A stretch of DNA of 64,000 nucleotides. Origin: Clostridium puniceum (GTDB lineage Bacteria; Bacillota; Clostridia; Clostridiales; Clostridiaceae). The DNA lies in contig NZ_LZZM01000080.1 in the NCBI RefSeq assembly GCF_002006345.1, positions 26,761 through 90,760 on the forward strand. Direction: 5' to 3'. A program made the translations under genes and the position numbers. The notes under the pieces were generated by a model. That model ran no database searches. It was not told the origin of the DNA and was given only the letters and a program-made list of their open reading frames with translations. Shown one piece after another: positions 16,079 through 27,909 of this stretch (positions within the stretch are counted from its first letter, which is position 1; each line of letters opens with the position of its first letter).

Positions 16079-18767
16079 ATTTTTTTCTACTCTTCATAGT
16101 AAATAAATTCATAAGGTAACATATTTCATCATCTGAAATATAAATTGTATACTTAGTATTTAACCTTGAACATTCACTCTTTATTACTCTATATAATTCT
16201 GAATTTTCTTTTATACATGCATCTATATTTGCATATGTATCTATCACTCCATTACCACATAATCTATCAATCATTATTGCCATATGAAGAGTTATTCCTA
16301 TAATTGCATTTGATGTTAATTTTATATTCAGTAACTTAGTAACTGTTGTAGTGAATCTCCTTATATCGCTAAGAACTACTTTCCCTTCAATATTCTTTAA
16401 CTGATGATCTAAAGTTTCTTCCATCTTAGTATAAACTTTTTCTCTATTTATTAAGTCTTGTATGTTTTCTATACAATTACCTTCAATTACATCATTTAAG
16501 TTATATTGCGGGTAATCACTTTCCAACTCAAAAGGACTAACTAAACAAAGTATTTCGTATTTATTTGATAATTTATCTAACCTGCTGTATATGCTTTCTT
16601 TTCCTATAAAATTAATAGAAGCAATTTCTAGAAAATTATTTTCAAATTTGAGTGTTTTCTCTAGCAATACTTTCATTGTTTTAGCACTTCCTTCACCAGT
16701 AGTGCATACTGTTACAATTGCTAGTTTTCTTTTTTCAAATGCCTCTGGAATATAATCTAATATATTATTATCATACAAATTATTTACCTCTAAGGTATCT
16801 CTATATATTTCATCTAAGGTATACCCAATCATAGCTTTTCTAGTTGCTTCAATGCAATGTAAAGTACTTACTAATGGAATTGTCCTTGTCTTTAATTTAA
16901 ATTCTTTTTCTATTTCTCTACCAAATGTAACCAAAGATCCCATATCCACTAAGAATAAAATATCTGATTTAATTTTATCTTCCCTTATATAATCCTTAGT
17001 CTTCTCTAATATGACCTGTGGCTTTTCTTCTATTGGTGCATTTATTCCCTTTGCATATTGTGTTCCTAAAAGTCCATTTACTGCATTAGCCATGCATGTA
17101 GCAGTTCCTTCACCGTGAGCAATAATTATTACATTTACATTACTATGTTTGTTTTTAATTTTTTCATTATTGTAAATTAGAAACATAGTTATAAATCCAG
17201 CTTCATCAATAGGAACCTCTCTATCTATTAACTGTTCTATTATCTTTAAGGCATCTATTGCAATATTAAATTCTTTATTATACTCTTTTCTTATTTTATT
17301 TAACTTTGGATTTTCAATTTTTTTATTTTTTTTAATTCTATCTATAGAATTACTTATGTGAACTGCTAAACCATAGTGTATTTGTTTATCAAGTTCTCTT
17401 TTTAATTCTGCTTCGCAAAATTTTATCACCTTTTTTATTATACCCATAATATATGGTTCTATAATATTCTCTAAATTCGTGGAATTTACTTTATTATGGA
17501 ACTTAATCATATAATTTTTAAAATACTCTTCTATATCGCTTTCCATTTCTTCTTCAAATTGTTTACCGTTAATACCTTTTGCTTTAAGCTCCCTAGTTTT
17601 AGCTTCTAACATCTCATAAATATTTCCATCATGTTCTTTTTCTTCAAAAATCATTTGTTTTTCGTCTTTATCAAAAACGCAGTATCTATTATTTATATCA
17701 ATTAATTTATTCCATAGTTGTCTATGCTCAACTTCTTTATATAACCCTTCTCTTATATACGGTTGTATTTCTAAACTGCTTATTCTTATATCATCTTTTC
17801 TATTAGAAAGAAATTCCGCATATGCTTTAGCACAAGTAAGCTGAATATCAGACTTTAACTGCCCTATATTATTGGGGCAGTCATAAGACAAAAAGGCTTT
17901 TAATGAATTTACAGATACTTTAATACTTTTCCCTAAACGTCCAGACTCTTCAATCATGAATTGTTTTATAAGATTAAATCTTTCTTCCATCCCTCTATTC
18001 CTTAAAGCTGGTATGTTTATTACCATTGGAATTCTTCTGGTGAAGGTTTGAAGTAAAGTTGTGTTTGGGTCTTCAGTTGTAGCTGTTATTATAAGTACAT
18101 TTGCACTTCTTTCACTATCAGTTTCCCCAAGTTTTCTGTATACTCCCCTATCCATAAATGTAAAAAACATTTCCTGCCCTTCTGCTGGCAGTCTATGAAC
18201 TTCATCTAAAAATAAAATTCCACCATCAGCTTTTTCTAAAAGACCTTCTTTATCAAAATCAGCACCTGTATATGCACCTTTTTTTACTCCAAACAATTGT
18301 CCAAGCAATAATTGAGGATTATTAGCATAATCCGCACAATTAAAGGTTATAAAAGGACTATCCTTTAGTTTTACATTCATTTCAACTGCATACTTATATA
18401 TTAATCCTGCAAAAGTAGACTTACCAACACCAGTTTCCCCAAGAAGCAATATATTCATTCCATTAGGCGGATATAATATCGCTGCTTTAGCTTGTTCTAT
18501 TGCTGAATATAAACTTGGATTAGCTTCTGAAAATTTATTTATCATTGATATCCTAGATTCAACATTATCTTCTTTAGCTGCTATAAATAAGGTTGGTTTC
18601 CCTTTTACCTTAATAGCCTTTCCTTCGCTTACTAACTTATTTAAATCATTGCTTACATTACCTCTAATAAGCTTTAAATCTTCTGCAATTTCAGTAGCCG
18701 AGCATCCCTTTGGATTTGCACTAGTTTTCTCTTTAAGCTTCATACGAATTAATTCAATTCTCTTCAT
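16077..18767 (-). CDS. LevR-type sigma-54-dependent activator with PRD and EII domains
   Basis: 896 residues. The order is an N-terminal helix-turn-helix (1-60), then an AAA+ domain with Walker A GETGVGKST (110-118), sigma-54 contact loop GAYTGA (164-169) and Walker B ILFLDEV (184-190). After that come a first PRD (about 450-560, LAVHISNSIDRI), an EIIA-Man-like domain (VNVIIIAHGEGTATCMANAV), an EIIB-like segment (LAIVTVCTTGEGSAKTM) and a C-terminal PRD (ITLHMAIMIDRL). LevR-family proteins open sigma-54 promoters of PTS operons. They are controlled by phosphorylation of the PRDs by HPr and EIIB. The adjacent sigma-54 promoter is the evident target. Confidence 0.96.
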   Translation of the reverse strand: MKRIELIRMKLKEKTSANPKGCSATEIAEDLKLIRGNVSNDLNKLVSEGKAIKVKGKPTLFIAAKEDNVESRISMINKFSEANPSLYSAIEQAKAAILYPPNGMNILLLGETGVGKSTFAGLIYKYAVEMNVKLKDSPFITFNCADYANNPQLLLGQLFGVKKGAYTGADFDKEGLLEKADGGILFLDEVHRLPAEGQEMFFTFMDRGVYRKLGETDSERSANVLIITATTEDPNTTLLQTFTRRIPMVINIPALRNRGMEERFNLIKQFMIEESGRLGKSIKVSVNSLKAFLSYDCPNNIGQLKSDIQLTCAKAYAEFLSNRKDDIRISSLEIQPYIREGLYKEVEHRQLWNKLIDINNRYCVFDKDEKQMIFEEKEHDGNIYEMLEAKTRELKAKGINGKQFEEEMESDIEEYFKNYMIKFHNKVNSTNLENIIEPYIMGIIKKVIKFCEAELKRELDKQIHYGLAVHISNSIDRIKKNKKIENPKLNKIRKEYNKEFNIAIDALKIIEQLIDREVPIDEAGFITMFLIYNNEKIKNKHSNVNVIIIAHGEGTATCMANAVNGLLGTQYAKGINAPIEEKPQVILEKTKDYIREDKIKSDILFLVDMGSLVTFGREIEKEFKLKTRTIPLVSTLHCIEATRKAMIGYTLDEIYRDTLEVNNLYDNNILDYIPEAFEKRKLAIVTVCTTGEGSAKTMKVLLEKTLKFENNFLEIASINFIGKESIYSRLDKLSNKYEILCLVSPFELESDYPQYNLNDVIEGNCIENIQDLINREKVYTKMEETLDHQLKNIEGKVVLSDIRRFTTTVTKLLNIKLTSNAIIGITLHMAIMIDRLCGNGVIDTYANIDACIKENSELYRVIKSECSRLNTKYTIYISDDEICYLMNLFTMKSRKK

Positions 18768-19496
18768 AAATCAATTCCTTCTTTCTTAACTTCATTCTTA
18801 TCTAATTGTAAATACTGTTTTTCATTGGCAAGTAATATATAAATTTTATCCTTAAATATTAATATACATTCATACTTTCACCTATATTAAACATCTTTTC
18901 TAATAAATACTTTTCAATATTGAATATAGATATAAATCATTCTTTTGCAATCTTAAGATTATTCATTACTAGCAAATCTCACTAAAGTATAATTCACTCC
19001 TTAATATTTATTTTTCAATAACTTCATATTTTTACTTTAAGATCGATTATATCATAATATCAAGTATAATTAGTATGTTATTCTTGCTACATGACTTGTA
19101 AAAATAGCTCAGTTTAAGCAAGCAATTTCTAGGGCTTAACTTATTCACAGTAATTTCTAGTACATATTAAAACAATTAATAAATTATAATTGATTTCTTT
19201 ATACTCCTTGCAATAACAAATGAATAACCATAATATTATTTTCTCCTTAGAATCTATATAACAACATATCCTCTGTTCATAAAGTATAATGCGAATTATC
19301 AAACTGTGGTATTATAAATATAAAAATAACCAACAAAAATCTAACTTTTAGATTTTTGTTGGTTTCATGGTAGATGCAGAATACACCTAGCCAATATTTT
19401 ATTATCCTATATCAGTAAATTTCACATTCATTTATTATATATAGTTCCATCTTAATAATCCTAACACTCCATAATCTCTACATAAATCGTTCACGT
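18768..19496. other. Long AT-rich intergenic region
   Basis: 729 bases between the activator gene and azlD with no credible coding region on either strand. The only clear structure is the hairpin at 19328-19364. The promoter of the activator gene should lie at the left side; I cannot place it. Confidence 0.6.
19328..19364 (-). terminator. Terminator downstream of azlCD
   Basis: Near-perfect 16-base stem (AACCAACAAAAATCTA / TAGATTTTTGTTGGTT) with a 5-base loop, and an AT-rich TTATTTTTA tail on the minus strand. It lies about 130 bases past the azlD stop. Confidence 0.7.
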
Positions 19497-19817
19497 TCAA
19501 AATAAAAACCTCAATATAGCAATTGATAGTATTCCAACAATAACTGTCAATAATAAATTATTCTTTTTGAGAGCAATTAATACTGTAGGTATTACCGCAA
19601 TTAACTCTAAAGAATTACCTTCAATTGAAATTTTATCGTTAACAGTAAGAAGTTCTACTGCTATTAATGCAGCTAATATTGATATTGGTATGTATGTTAA
19701 AAATTCTTCAATCTTTTTATTTAATTTTATTTTTGATAATACTGTTATAGGCAGCACCCTAGGAAGTATAGTAACAATGCATCCTCCTATAATAACACAC
19801 CAAACATATAAATTCAT
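19497..19817 (-). CDS. azlD: AzlD-family branched-chain amino acid export subunit
   Basis: 106 residues with four hydrophobic segments; it begins MNLYVWCVIIGGCIVTILPR, typical of AzlD. Its start overlaps the azlC stop by 4 bases (ATGA style). AzlC and AzlD together form a small membrane exporter for branched-chain amino acids or their analogues. The ending ILSIAILRFLF is the usual short tail. Confidence 0.93.
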   Translation of the reverse strand: MNLYVWCVIIGGCIVTILPRVLPITVLSKIKLNKKIEEFLTYIPISILAALIAVELLTVNDKISIEGNSLELIAVIPTVLIALKKNNLLLTVIVGILSIAILRFLF

Positions 19818-20548
19818 TCTTTAATCACCACCCCGATTAATGCTCCAACAATTGCTGCTATAATAATTCCAGCACTAGTTGAAACTATTTGTGTACTTAA
19901 TATTAAAGTTATAATAGAAGTAATGATAATCATTATAGCTTTATTGGTTTTTAAACTCCCCTTTATAGATGAAATTATTAATCCTATAAACATAGCTGTT
20001 AATGCAAAATCTAATCCAAACACTTTATAATCAGGTATAATACTTCCAAGCATTACTCCAATTCCTGTAGCTATAATCCAATTTAAATATGCAGTAATAT
20101 TTAATCCAAGCATCCAAAAATAATTAATCTTTTTTCTATTAACCCCTTCTGCTGCTGCAACTAAAAAAGTTTCATCAGTCAAAAGAACTCCTATAGATAA
20201 ATTTTTCATGAATGAATTTTTCTTAAAATATGGTGCTAGTGCTGCACTCATAAATAGGTGTCTGAAATTAACAAAGAAAATAGTAGCTATTATACTTACT
20301 ATCGATGCATTTGATAATATCATACTTGATGCAATAAATTGAGCTGATCCTGCATAAACAAAAATACTCATTCCTATTGCTTCTGCAAAAGTTAATCCAC
20401 AAGATTTTGATAAAATTCCACAAGCAAAACCTATGCTAAGATATCCAAATATGGTTGGTATACAAGCTTTTATTCCTTGTATAAAATAATAAGTATTTGT
20501 TTTTTCCTTTGTTTCTAAAGGTTTCTGTGTTCTTTCTTCTACTTCCAT
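19814..20548 (-). CDS. azlC: AzlC-family branched-chain amino acid exporter
   Basis: Start chosen at ATG 20546-20548 (MEVEERTQKP), which has an AAGGGGGC site; longer forms add a non-conserved tail. 244 residues with about seven to eight membrane segments and the family blocks ACIPTIFGYLSIGFACGIL, MSIFVYAGSAQFIA and FFVNFRHLFMSAALAPYFKK. It is transcribed away from the XRE-cupin regulator gene across a 120-base region with shared operator-like repeats, so that regulator probably controls it. Confidence 0.94.
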   Translation of the reverse strand: MEVEERTQKPLETKEKTNTYYFIQGIKACIPTIFGYLSIGFACGILSKSCGLTFAEAIGMSIFVYAGSAQFIASSMILSNASIVSIIATIFFVNFRHLFMSAALAPYFKKNSFMKNLSIGVLLTDETFLVAAAEGVNRKKINYFWMLGLNITAYLNWIIATGIGVMLGSIIPDYKVFGLDFALTAMFIGLIISSIKGSLKTNKAIMIIITSIITLILSTQIVSTSAGIIIAAIVGALIGVVIKE

Positions 20549-20598
20549 AAATTTGCCCCCTTGATTGTTTATCCCCAAAATCGTAATATATAATATAT

Positions 20599-20648
20599 GT
20601 ATTGTACGTAATACTTTCCACATGTTATATGTTACGTTTGTACGTTAT
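20599..20648. promoter_or_regulatory. Operator-like repeats between azlC and the XRE regulator
   Basis: The divergent region contains GTATTGTACGTAATAC (20599-20614) and GTTACGTTTGTACGTTAT (20631-20648). Both are built on TACGTA/ACGTTA units, which recur three times in 50 bases. This is the likely binding region of the XRE-cupin protein. Confidence 0.5.
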
Positions 20649-20668
20649 ATTTGTCAAGGAGTGAAAAT

Positions 20669-21220
20669 ATGAATTTGAATAATATTATTGCCGAAAATCT
20701 AAAAAGATTAAGAACTGAAAGACAATTAAGTTTAAGTAAACTTTCCGAAATATGTGGTGTTAGCAAAGTTATGCTAGGACAAATTGAACGTGGAGAATCA
20801 AACCCAACTATTAATACAATCTGGAAGATAGCTACAGGTCTTAAAATCCCATATACACACCTTATTGATGAACCACTAGAAAGTGATGTTTGTATCAAAA
20901 AAGAAGATGCTAAAGAACAAGTTGCTCTTGATGGCAAATACAGAGTGTACTGCTACTTTACCAGTCATGCAAACAGAAATTTCGAACTATTTAATGTTGA
21001 ATTAGATGCTGATTGTACCTACGAATCACGCTCTCATGGTGAAAAAACTCAAGAATATATTATCGTAAATAATGGTCAATTATCCTTAGATGTTAATGGG
21101 ACAAAACATATTTTAAATGTTGGGGATTCAATAGTTTTTGATTCTTCAAAACCCCATTCTTATTCTAATTTAAGTGATCAAATGATAAAAATGACAATAA
21201 TTAATTACTATTTAATATAA
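20669..21220 (+). CDS. XRE-family regulator with C-terminal cupin domain
   Basis: 183 residues from ATG 20669, placed by AAGGAG (20656-20661); a TTG further upstream is less likely. An N-terminal XRE helix-turn-helix (LKRLRTERQLSLSKLSEICG, then VSKVMLGQIERGESNPTI) is followed by a cupin domain (ESRSHGEKTQEYIIVNNGQL and NVGDSIVFDSSKPHSY). Regulators of this design often control neighbouring transporters in response to a small molecule. It is divergent from azlCD. The 3' end overlaps the DUF1304 gene by 9 bases in convergent orientation. Confidence 0.93.
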   Translation: MNLNNIIAENLKRLRTERQLSLSKLSEICGVSKVMLGQIERGESNPTINTIWKIATGLKIPYTHLIDEPLESDVCIKKEDAKEQVALDGKYRVYCYFTSHANRNFELFNVELDADCTYESRSHGEKTQEYIIVNNGQLSLDVNGTKHILNVGDSIVFDSSKPHSYSNLSDQMIKMTIINYYLI

Positions 21221-21577
21221 AAATAGCAAAATCAACATAGTTATTAATGCTGGCATACCTTGTTTTATAAAAATTGATTTTGAAGCTGTTATTGCTCCAT
21301 AAGCGGCTGCAACTATTACACAGCCTAAGAAAAAAGCAGCTATATTTTTAGACCAAATTGGATCACCAATTAATAATGACCAAATAAGACCTGCTGATAA
21401 AAAGCCATTATAGAGCCCTTGATTTGCTGCTAAAGCCTTCGTTTTTGGAAATAACTCTTTAGGTAATGATTTGAAAGTAGAAACTCCTTTTGTAGTCCAT
21501 GCAAACATTTCTATCCATAATATATATATGTGCTCAAGTGCAACAATCCCAATTAATATTTTTAAAATAAATTCCAT
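21212..21577 (-). CDS. DUF1304 small membrane protein
   Basis: 121 residues with four hydrophobic segments. The family signatures are ALEHIYILWIEMFAW near the N-terminus and ANQGLYNGFLSAGLIWS in the middle. The function of DUF1304 is not established. Its end overlaps the end of the convergent XRE-cupin gene. The ribosome site GGGGGAAAT precedes the ATG. Confidence 0.9.
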   Translation of the reverse strand: MEFILKILIGIVALEHIYILWIEMFAWTTKGVSTFKSLPKELFPKTKALAANQGLYNGFLSAGLIWSLLIGDPIWSKNIAAFFLGCVIVAAAYGAITASKSIFIKQGMPALITMLILLFLY

Positions 21578-21679
21578 TTTATTTCCCCCTAAATAATAAT
21601 ATATAATAATTAATACTAATTATTATATATTATTATTTTCTAAGAAACAACTATGCCCAATTTTATTCTAACCATTATT

Positions 21680-24250
21680 TTAATTAATTACCAATCTGCA
21701 TCCTGTAATTTTTTCAAATTCTTCTTTAATTCCTTCAAAACTTTCTTCACCATTTATAATATTTAAAGAAATAGTCATATTACCTGGATTATACGATGGA
21801 TTTTTCTTTAAACCTACATCATTTTTATCACATAAAAGTTTTGCAATATTAAATAATTCATTTTGATTTACTTTATCTGCTACTGCAATGCTCCAGCCTG
21901 TTTCATAAGAAATATGTCCTAATTTTTCTTCAAATTTCTGCCCTATTTTAGGTGATATAAATACAAGTTCAATATATTTTCCCTTTTCATTGGTCTTTAC
22001 ACTTTTTTTATAAGGTTTATATTCTTCATTTTCAAAAGCTTTGTCAATTAAACTTATAGCTACATTTTGTTCTACAACTTTAACACCTTCAACTTCAAAA
22101 TATAACTTATCACTACTCATACCATTATTAACTGCTAGGCTTCCTTCTTCTACTATGCATAACTTCCAACCTGTTTTCTCTTCAAATACTTTGCTTTTAT
22201 TTCCTTCATCTATATTTTTACCATTAAGAAATACGCTAACAGAAAATTTCTCTGGATAAAAAGATATTTTTTTAATCCTTGTAGGCTCTATTAATTTTTT
22301 AATAAGCAGCTCTGCAGAACTATTATTTATTTTCTCATTCATATTTGTTCTCCACTCGGTTTCCTTATAAAAATCCTGCATAATATTCTTAATAGATGGA
22401 TCTACTCCTTGAGGAAAATCAAAATTCAATATAATTTCCTTTTTATCTAGCATTATACTAATTTTTTTATAATCAAATTCTTTAAATTTCTCTTCTGCAA
22501 GGCTCATAAGTTTTTGTTGCGTTAATTCCTTCGGTTTTAAGTCTTCCTTTATATCATCTTCTGTTCTTGCTTTAAATAAAAAGAGCCTTTTTAAATCACT
22601 TTCAAAATATATGCTATTTATAATAACAGTTTTAAAATTAATAATATTATTAGACCAACTATTAATTTCACTATTCTTTTCTGTATTATGTTCTATTTCT
22701 GAATTTTGTGAAACTCCAAAATTATTTTCACCACTCCACACATATAGCAATTCTTCAATAGTTAAAAGCTTGTTATTATATTTTTCATAAACAAATTCCT
22801 GTAATTCCTTTACGTTTTCTTCACTTAATTGTTCTTTTCTATTTAAGGAATATGGAAAATTTTTATTTAACTGCTTTCTTGGATTTCTAATATTTATAGT
22901 GATTTCCTCTCCACAAGCTGGTGTAAAAGTTCTTCCTATAAATTCATTTGAAATTTCTTTTCCAAGACTTTTTATAACCTCTTCATTTCCATGAACTAAT
23001 ATAATGTTTCTAGGTGATATTCTTTCTAGAACGCCTTTTATTTCGTTTTTATCAGCATGGGCAGATAATCCAACTTTTTTAACCTTGCATTTAACTGGAA
23101 TATTGAGACTATTTATATTTAAATATCTATCACTATCTTCATCTGCTTCTAAAAGCTCTAAAATCTTTCTGCCTGGCGATTCTTCATCTTGATATCCTGT
23201 TATTACAATATATCCATTTTCCATAGGCGCTATTTTTTCTGCATAAAATGCACTTGGTCCTCCAGTCAGCATCCCTGAACTTGATATTATAACTGCTGGT
23301 TCCTTTTGATTTAATATTTCTTCTCTATTGTCAGTTCCCTTAATTTCAATTATGTTATCATCATAAAAAGGACTTAATCCTCTTAATATCTTTTTACCAA
23401 GAAAATTTTTTAAATATAATGGATTATTTTTATATACTCTATTTATATCTCTCACCATTCCATCAATATAAACCTTAACATTCTTCAAACTTCCCTTATT
23501 CATCGCACTCTTTAATATGAGTATTACTTCTTGCGCTCTTCCTAAAGCAAAGGCCGGAATTATCATCTTACCATTGTTTTCTATACATTCATTTACCGCT
23601 TCAATTAGATTTCTTTCTTCTATTTCACGATTAGAATGAAGTCTATCTCCATATGTAGATTCAACTATTGCTACATCTGGTCTTAATTTAGGCAATTTTG
23701 CCCCTTCAACAGTTCTTTGCGAAAACACTGAAAAATCCCCTGAATAAAATACAGCCCCCTCTGGACTTTGTAGATAAACACAGCTTGCTCCAGCTATATG
23801 GCCTGCATTATAAAATGTAATAAACATATCTTCAAATATAGGAAATTTCACTTCATAATTTATCGTAAATATTCTATTTAGTGTGTTTTCCACATCAATC
23901 TCAGCATATAAAGGTATTTCTGCATCTCTATGGTTCATTATTTTTAAGCTGTCATATAACAAAACTTTAACTAAATCCTTTGTCATATTATTCATATATA
24001 TTTTAGCATTGGGATATTCTTTGCTTATAATAGGTAAACATCCTATATGGTCTAAATGAGCATGACTTATAATTATTGCATCTAATCCTCCATAAGTTTG
24101 AACATCTCTAAAATTAGGAATACTATCTTTATTCGCACTTTGCCTAATCCCAGCATCAAATAATATATTTTTCCCATTAATCTTTATTAAAATAGAGCTT
24201 CCTCCAACTTCCAAAGCTCCTCCTAAAAAATCTATGTTAATAACTATCAA
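21680..24250 (-). CDS. Beta-CASP metallo-hydrolase with repeated C-terminal extension
   Basis: 856 residues. Residues 1-450 are a metallo-beta-lactamase/beta-CASP RNA-nuclease core: zinc motif HAHLDHIG (about 59-66), AGHIAGAS, YSGDFS, ESTYGDR, the beta-CASP block IPAFALGRAQEV, SSSGMLTGGPS and the late His in VGLSAHADK and LVHGNEE. Normal relatives are about 450-550 residues. Here a further 350 residues contain four similar units, each a beta-rich stretch followed by a helix and a TGW-type ending (ETEWRTNM, KTGWKLCIVEEG, ETGWSIAVADKV, ITGCRLVIN). These suggest KH-like RNA-binding modules. The gene is single and the RNA target is unknown. Confidence 0.9.
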   Translation of the reverse strand: MIVINIDFLGGALEVGGSSILIKINGKNILFDAGIRQSANKDSIPNFRDVQTYGGLDAIIISHAHLDHIGCLPIISKEYPNAKIYMNNMTKDLVKVLLYDSLKIMNHRDAEIPLYAEIDVENTLNRIFTINYEVKFPIFEDMFITFYNAGHIAGASCVYLQSPEGAVFYSGDFSVFSQRTVEGAKLPKLRPDVAIVESTYGDRLHSNREIEERNLIEAVNECIENNGKMIIPAFALGRAQEVILILKSAMNKGSLKNVKVYIDGMVRDINRVYKNNPLYLKNFLGKKILRGLSPFYDDNIIEIKGTDNREEILNQKEPAVIISSSGMLTGGPSAFYAEKIAPMENGYIVITGYQDEESPGRKILELLEADEDSDRYLNINSLNIPVKCKVKKVGLSAHADKNEIKGVLERISPRNIILVHGNEEVIKSLGKEISNEFIGRTFTPACGEEITINIRNPRKQLNKNFPYSLNRKEQLSEENVKELQEFVYEKYNNKLLTIEELLYVWSGENNFGVSQNSEIEHNTEKNSEINSWSNNIINFKTVIINSIYFESDLKRLFLFKARTEDDIKEDLKPKELTQQKLMSLAEEKFKEFDYKKISIMLDKKEIILNFDFPQGVDPSIKNIMQDFYKETEWRTNMNEKINNSSAELLIKKLIEPTRIKKISFYPEKFSVSVFLNGKNIDEGNKSKVFEEKTGWKLCIVEEGSLAVNNGMSSDKLYFEVEGVKVVEQNVAISLIDKAFENEEYKPYKKSVKTNEKGKYIELVFISPKIGQKFEEKLGHISYETGWSIAVADKVNQNELFNIAKLLCDKNDVGLKKNPSYNPGNMTISLNIINGEESFEGIKEEFEKITGCRLVIN

Positions 24251-26059
<1,809 letters not shown>

Positions 26060-26089
26060 TTTTGTAATTTTTGCAATCTATTAACAGAA

Positions 26090-26130
26090 ATAAATGAATC
26101 GATATCATCTGAAAATCTCGATTCATTTAT
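26090..26130 (+). terminator. Terminator of gdhA
   Basis: 13-base stem ATAAATGAATCGA / TCGATTCATTTAT with a 15-base loop, followed by TTTTTTA on the plus strand. It may also serve the convergent cys operon. Confidence 0.88.
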
Positions 26131-26216
26131 TTTTTATAAAAAGTTGTCTACAGCCACTGTTTTTCATCTGTAATGCTTATTATATTTGCTGCAGCTTTAA
26201 TTGTTAATTATATATT

Positions 26217-27908
26217 CTAGTTAGTGCTATGAAAAACTACTTTTCTATAAGTTTCAAACCTAACCCACTTATTTAAGAAATCTCCTTGAGATTTTTCATC
26301 AATTTCCTTATATTCATTTAAGAACTTTATAACTTCTTCATCACAATTTACCTTTACTTCAAATCCTCTACCATTAATAATTGGAACTCCTTTATACTTA
26401 TAATCATCTATTGATTTTATATTAATAATTTTCTTATCACGCACTTCAATTGCTACCTTATCACGAAGAATTAATAAATCAAAATTCTCTGGATATTCGT
26501 AACTATCACCTTTTACTGGAAGCTCATCACCTACAGTATAAGTTTGTTCTTCTGGCTTATATTTGAATATTGATAAAGTTTCTGTATCATAATAGAATTC
26601 TTCAAAAATATCTCCTCTTGCTCTCAATTGATTATACTCAAAACAGAATTTTCCATTTTTAATATCATTATTATCATAAATTTCTTCTATAACACCACAA
26701 GCTGATGTCATATTTGTAATACGATCTATTAAAATTAGCTCTCCTAATGATTTATGTGCATCAAATTTATCAACTACAATCTTTTCAGAAAGTAAAATAT
26801 CACATGCAGCTATCTCATTTTTTGTTAAAAAACTAGCTTTTAAATGCTTTCCTGTGTTTACATCAATTTTATACTTTACATCTGTAACAACACCAGTTAA
26901 CATTTTAGTTCCTACTTTTACAAAATATTCTTTACCTGCTGTTAATTCCGAATCATCCATCCAAAGAATTTTTGCACTAAGTGATTTACTTGTTGCAATG
27001 TTTGCTCCTTTTGTAAGTACACAGCCTCTTGATACGTCTACTTCTTTATTCAGCTGTATTGTAACAGCCTGCCCTTGTCCCGCACTTTGTGATTCTTTAT
27101 CTGTAATATGAATGCTTTTTACTAGAGCTTTTTCATTGCTAGGAAGTGTTGTAATTTCATCTCCTACAGAAATACTTCCAGCTTCAATCTCCCCTTGGAA
27201 TCCTCTAAATGTATGATTGGGTCTACATACTCTTTGAACTGGCATATAGAAACCTGATTCTGACTTACTATCAATATCTACATTTTCTAGATGTGTTAAT
27301 AGTGATTCTCCTTCATACCATAGAGTATTTTGTGACTTCTTTGTAACATTATCACCCTCTGTAGCTGATACTGGAATTATATAAACATTTTCTAATGAAA
27401 GTTCTTTTTCTAATTCTTTAATTTGATCTTCAATTTCTAGAAATCTTTCATGGCTGTACCCTACTAAATCCATTTTATTAACTGCAAATACAAAATGTTT
27501 TACCCCCATTAAAGAACAAATTCTTGCATGCCTTCTCGTTTGAACAAGTACACCTTGCTTTGCATCTAATAATATAATGGCAAGTTCTGCAAAAGATGCA
27601 CCTACTGCCATATTTCTAGTATATTCTTCATGTCCTGGAGTATCTGCTACTATAAAACTTCTATTATCAGTTGTAAAATAACGATATGCAACATCTATTG
27701 TAATCCCTTGTTCACGCTCTGCCATTAAACCATCTAATAATAGAGAATAGTCTATCGCTCCTCCTCTGCTTCCAACCTTACTATCTAATTCTAAAGCTTT
27801 TTCCTGATCTGCATATAAAAGCTTTGAATCATATAAAATATGTCCAATAAGAGTAGATTTCCCGTCATCTACGCTACCGCATGTTATAAATTTTAATAAG
27901 CTCTTCAT
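26217..27908 (-). CDS. cysN: Sulfate adenylyltransferase subunit 1 (GTPase)
   Basis: 563 residues from ATG 27906-27908, 1 base after the cysD stop; the longer open frame overlaps cysD and is not conserved. It is an EF-Tu-like GTPase: P-loop CGSVDDGKSTLIGHILYD, DTPGHEEYTRNM, AVNKMDLV, followed by two beta-barrel domains. A C-terminal part of about 140 residues is not the CysC kinase, so no PAPS is made by this protein. It drives APS formation by CysD through GTP hydrolysis and is last in the sulfate operon. Confidence 0.96.
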   Translation of the reverse strand: MKSLLKFITCGSVDDGKSTLIGHILYDSKLLYADQEKALELDSKVGSRGGAIDYSLLLDGLMAEREQGITIDVAYRYFTTDNRSFIVADTPGHEEYTRNMAVGASFAELAIILLDAKQGVLVQTRRHARICSLMGVKHFVFAVNKMDLVGYSHERFLEIEDQIKELEKELSLENVYIIPVSATEGDNVTKKSQNTLWYEGESLLTHLENVDIDSKSESGFYMPVQRVCRPNHTFRGFQGEIEAGSISVGDEITTLPSNEKALVKSIHITDKESQSAGQGQAVTIQLNKEVDVSRGCVLTKGANIATSKSLSAKILWMDDSELTAGKEYFVKVGTKMLTGVVTDVKYKIDVNTGKHLKASFLTKNEIAACDILLSEKIVVDKFDAHKSLGELILIDRITNMTSACGVIEEIYDNNDIKNGKFCFEYNQLRARGDIFEEFYYDTETLSIFKYKPEEQTYTVGDELPVKGDSYEYPENFDLLILRDKVAIEVRDKKIINIKSIDDYKYKGVPIINGRGFEVKVNCDEEVIKFLNEYKEIDEKSQGDFLNKWVRFETYRKVVFHSTN

Positions 27909-27909
27909 C

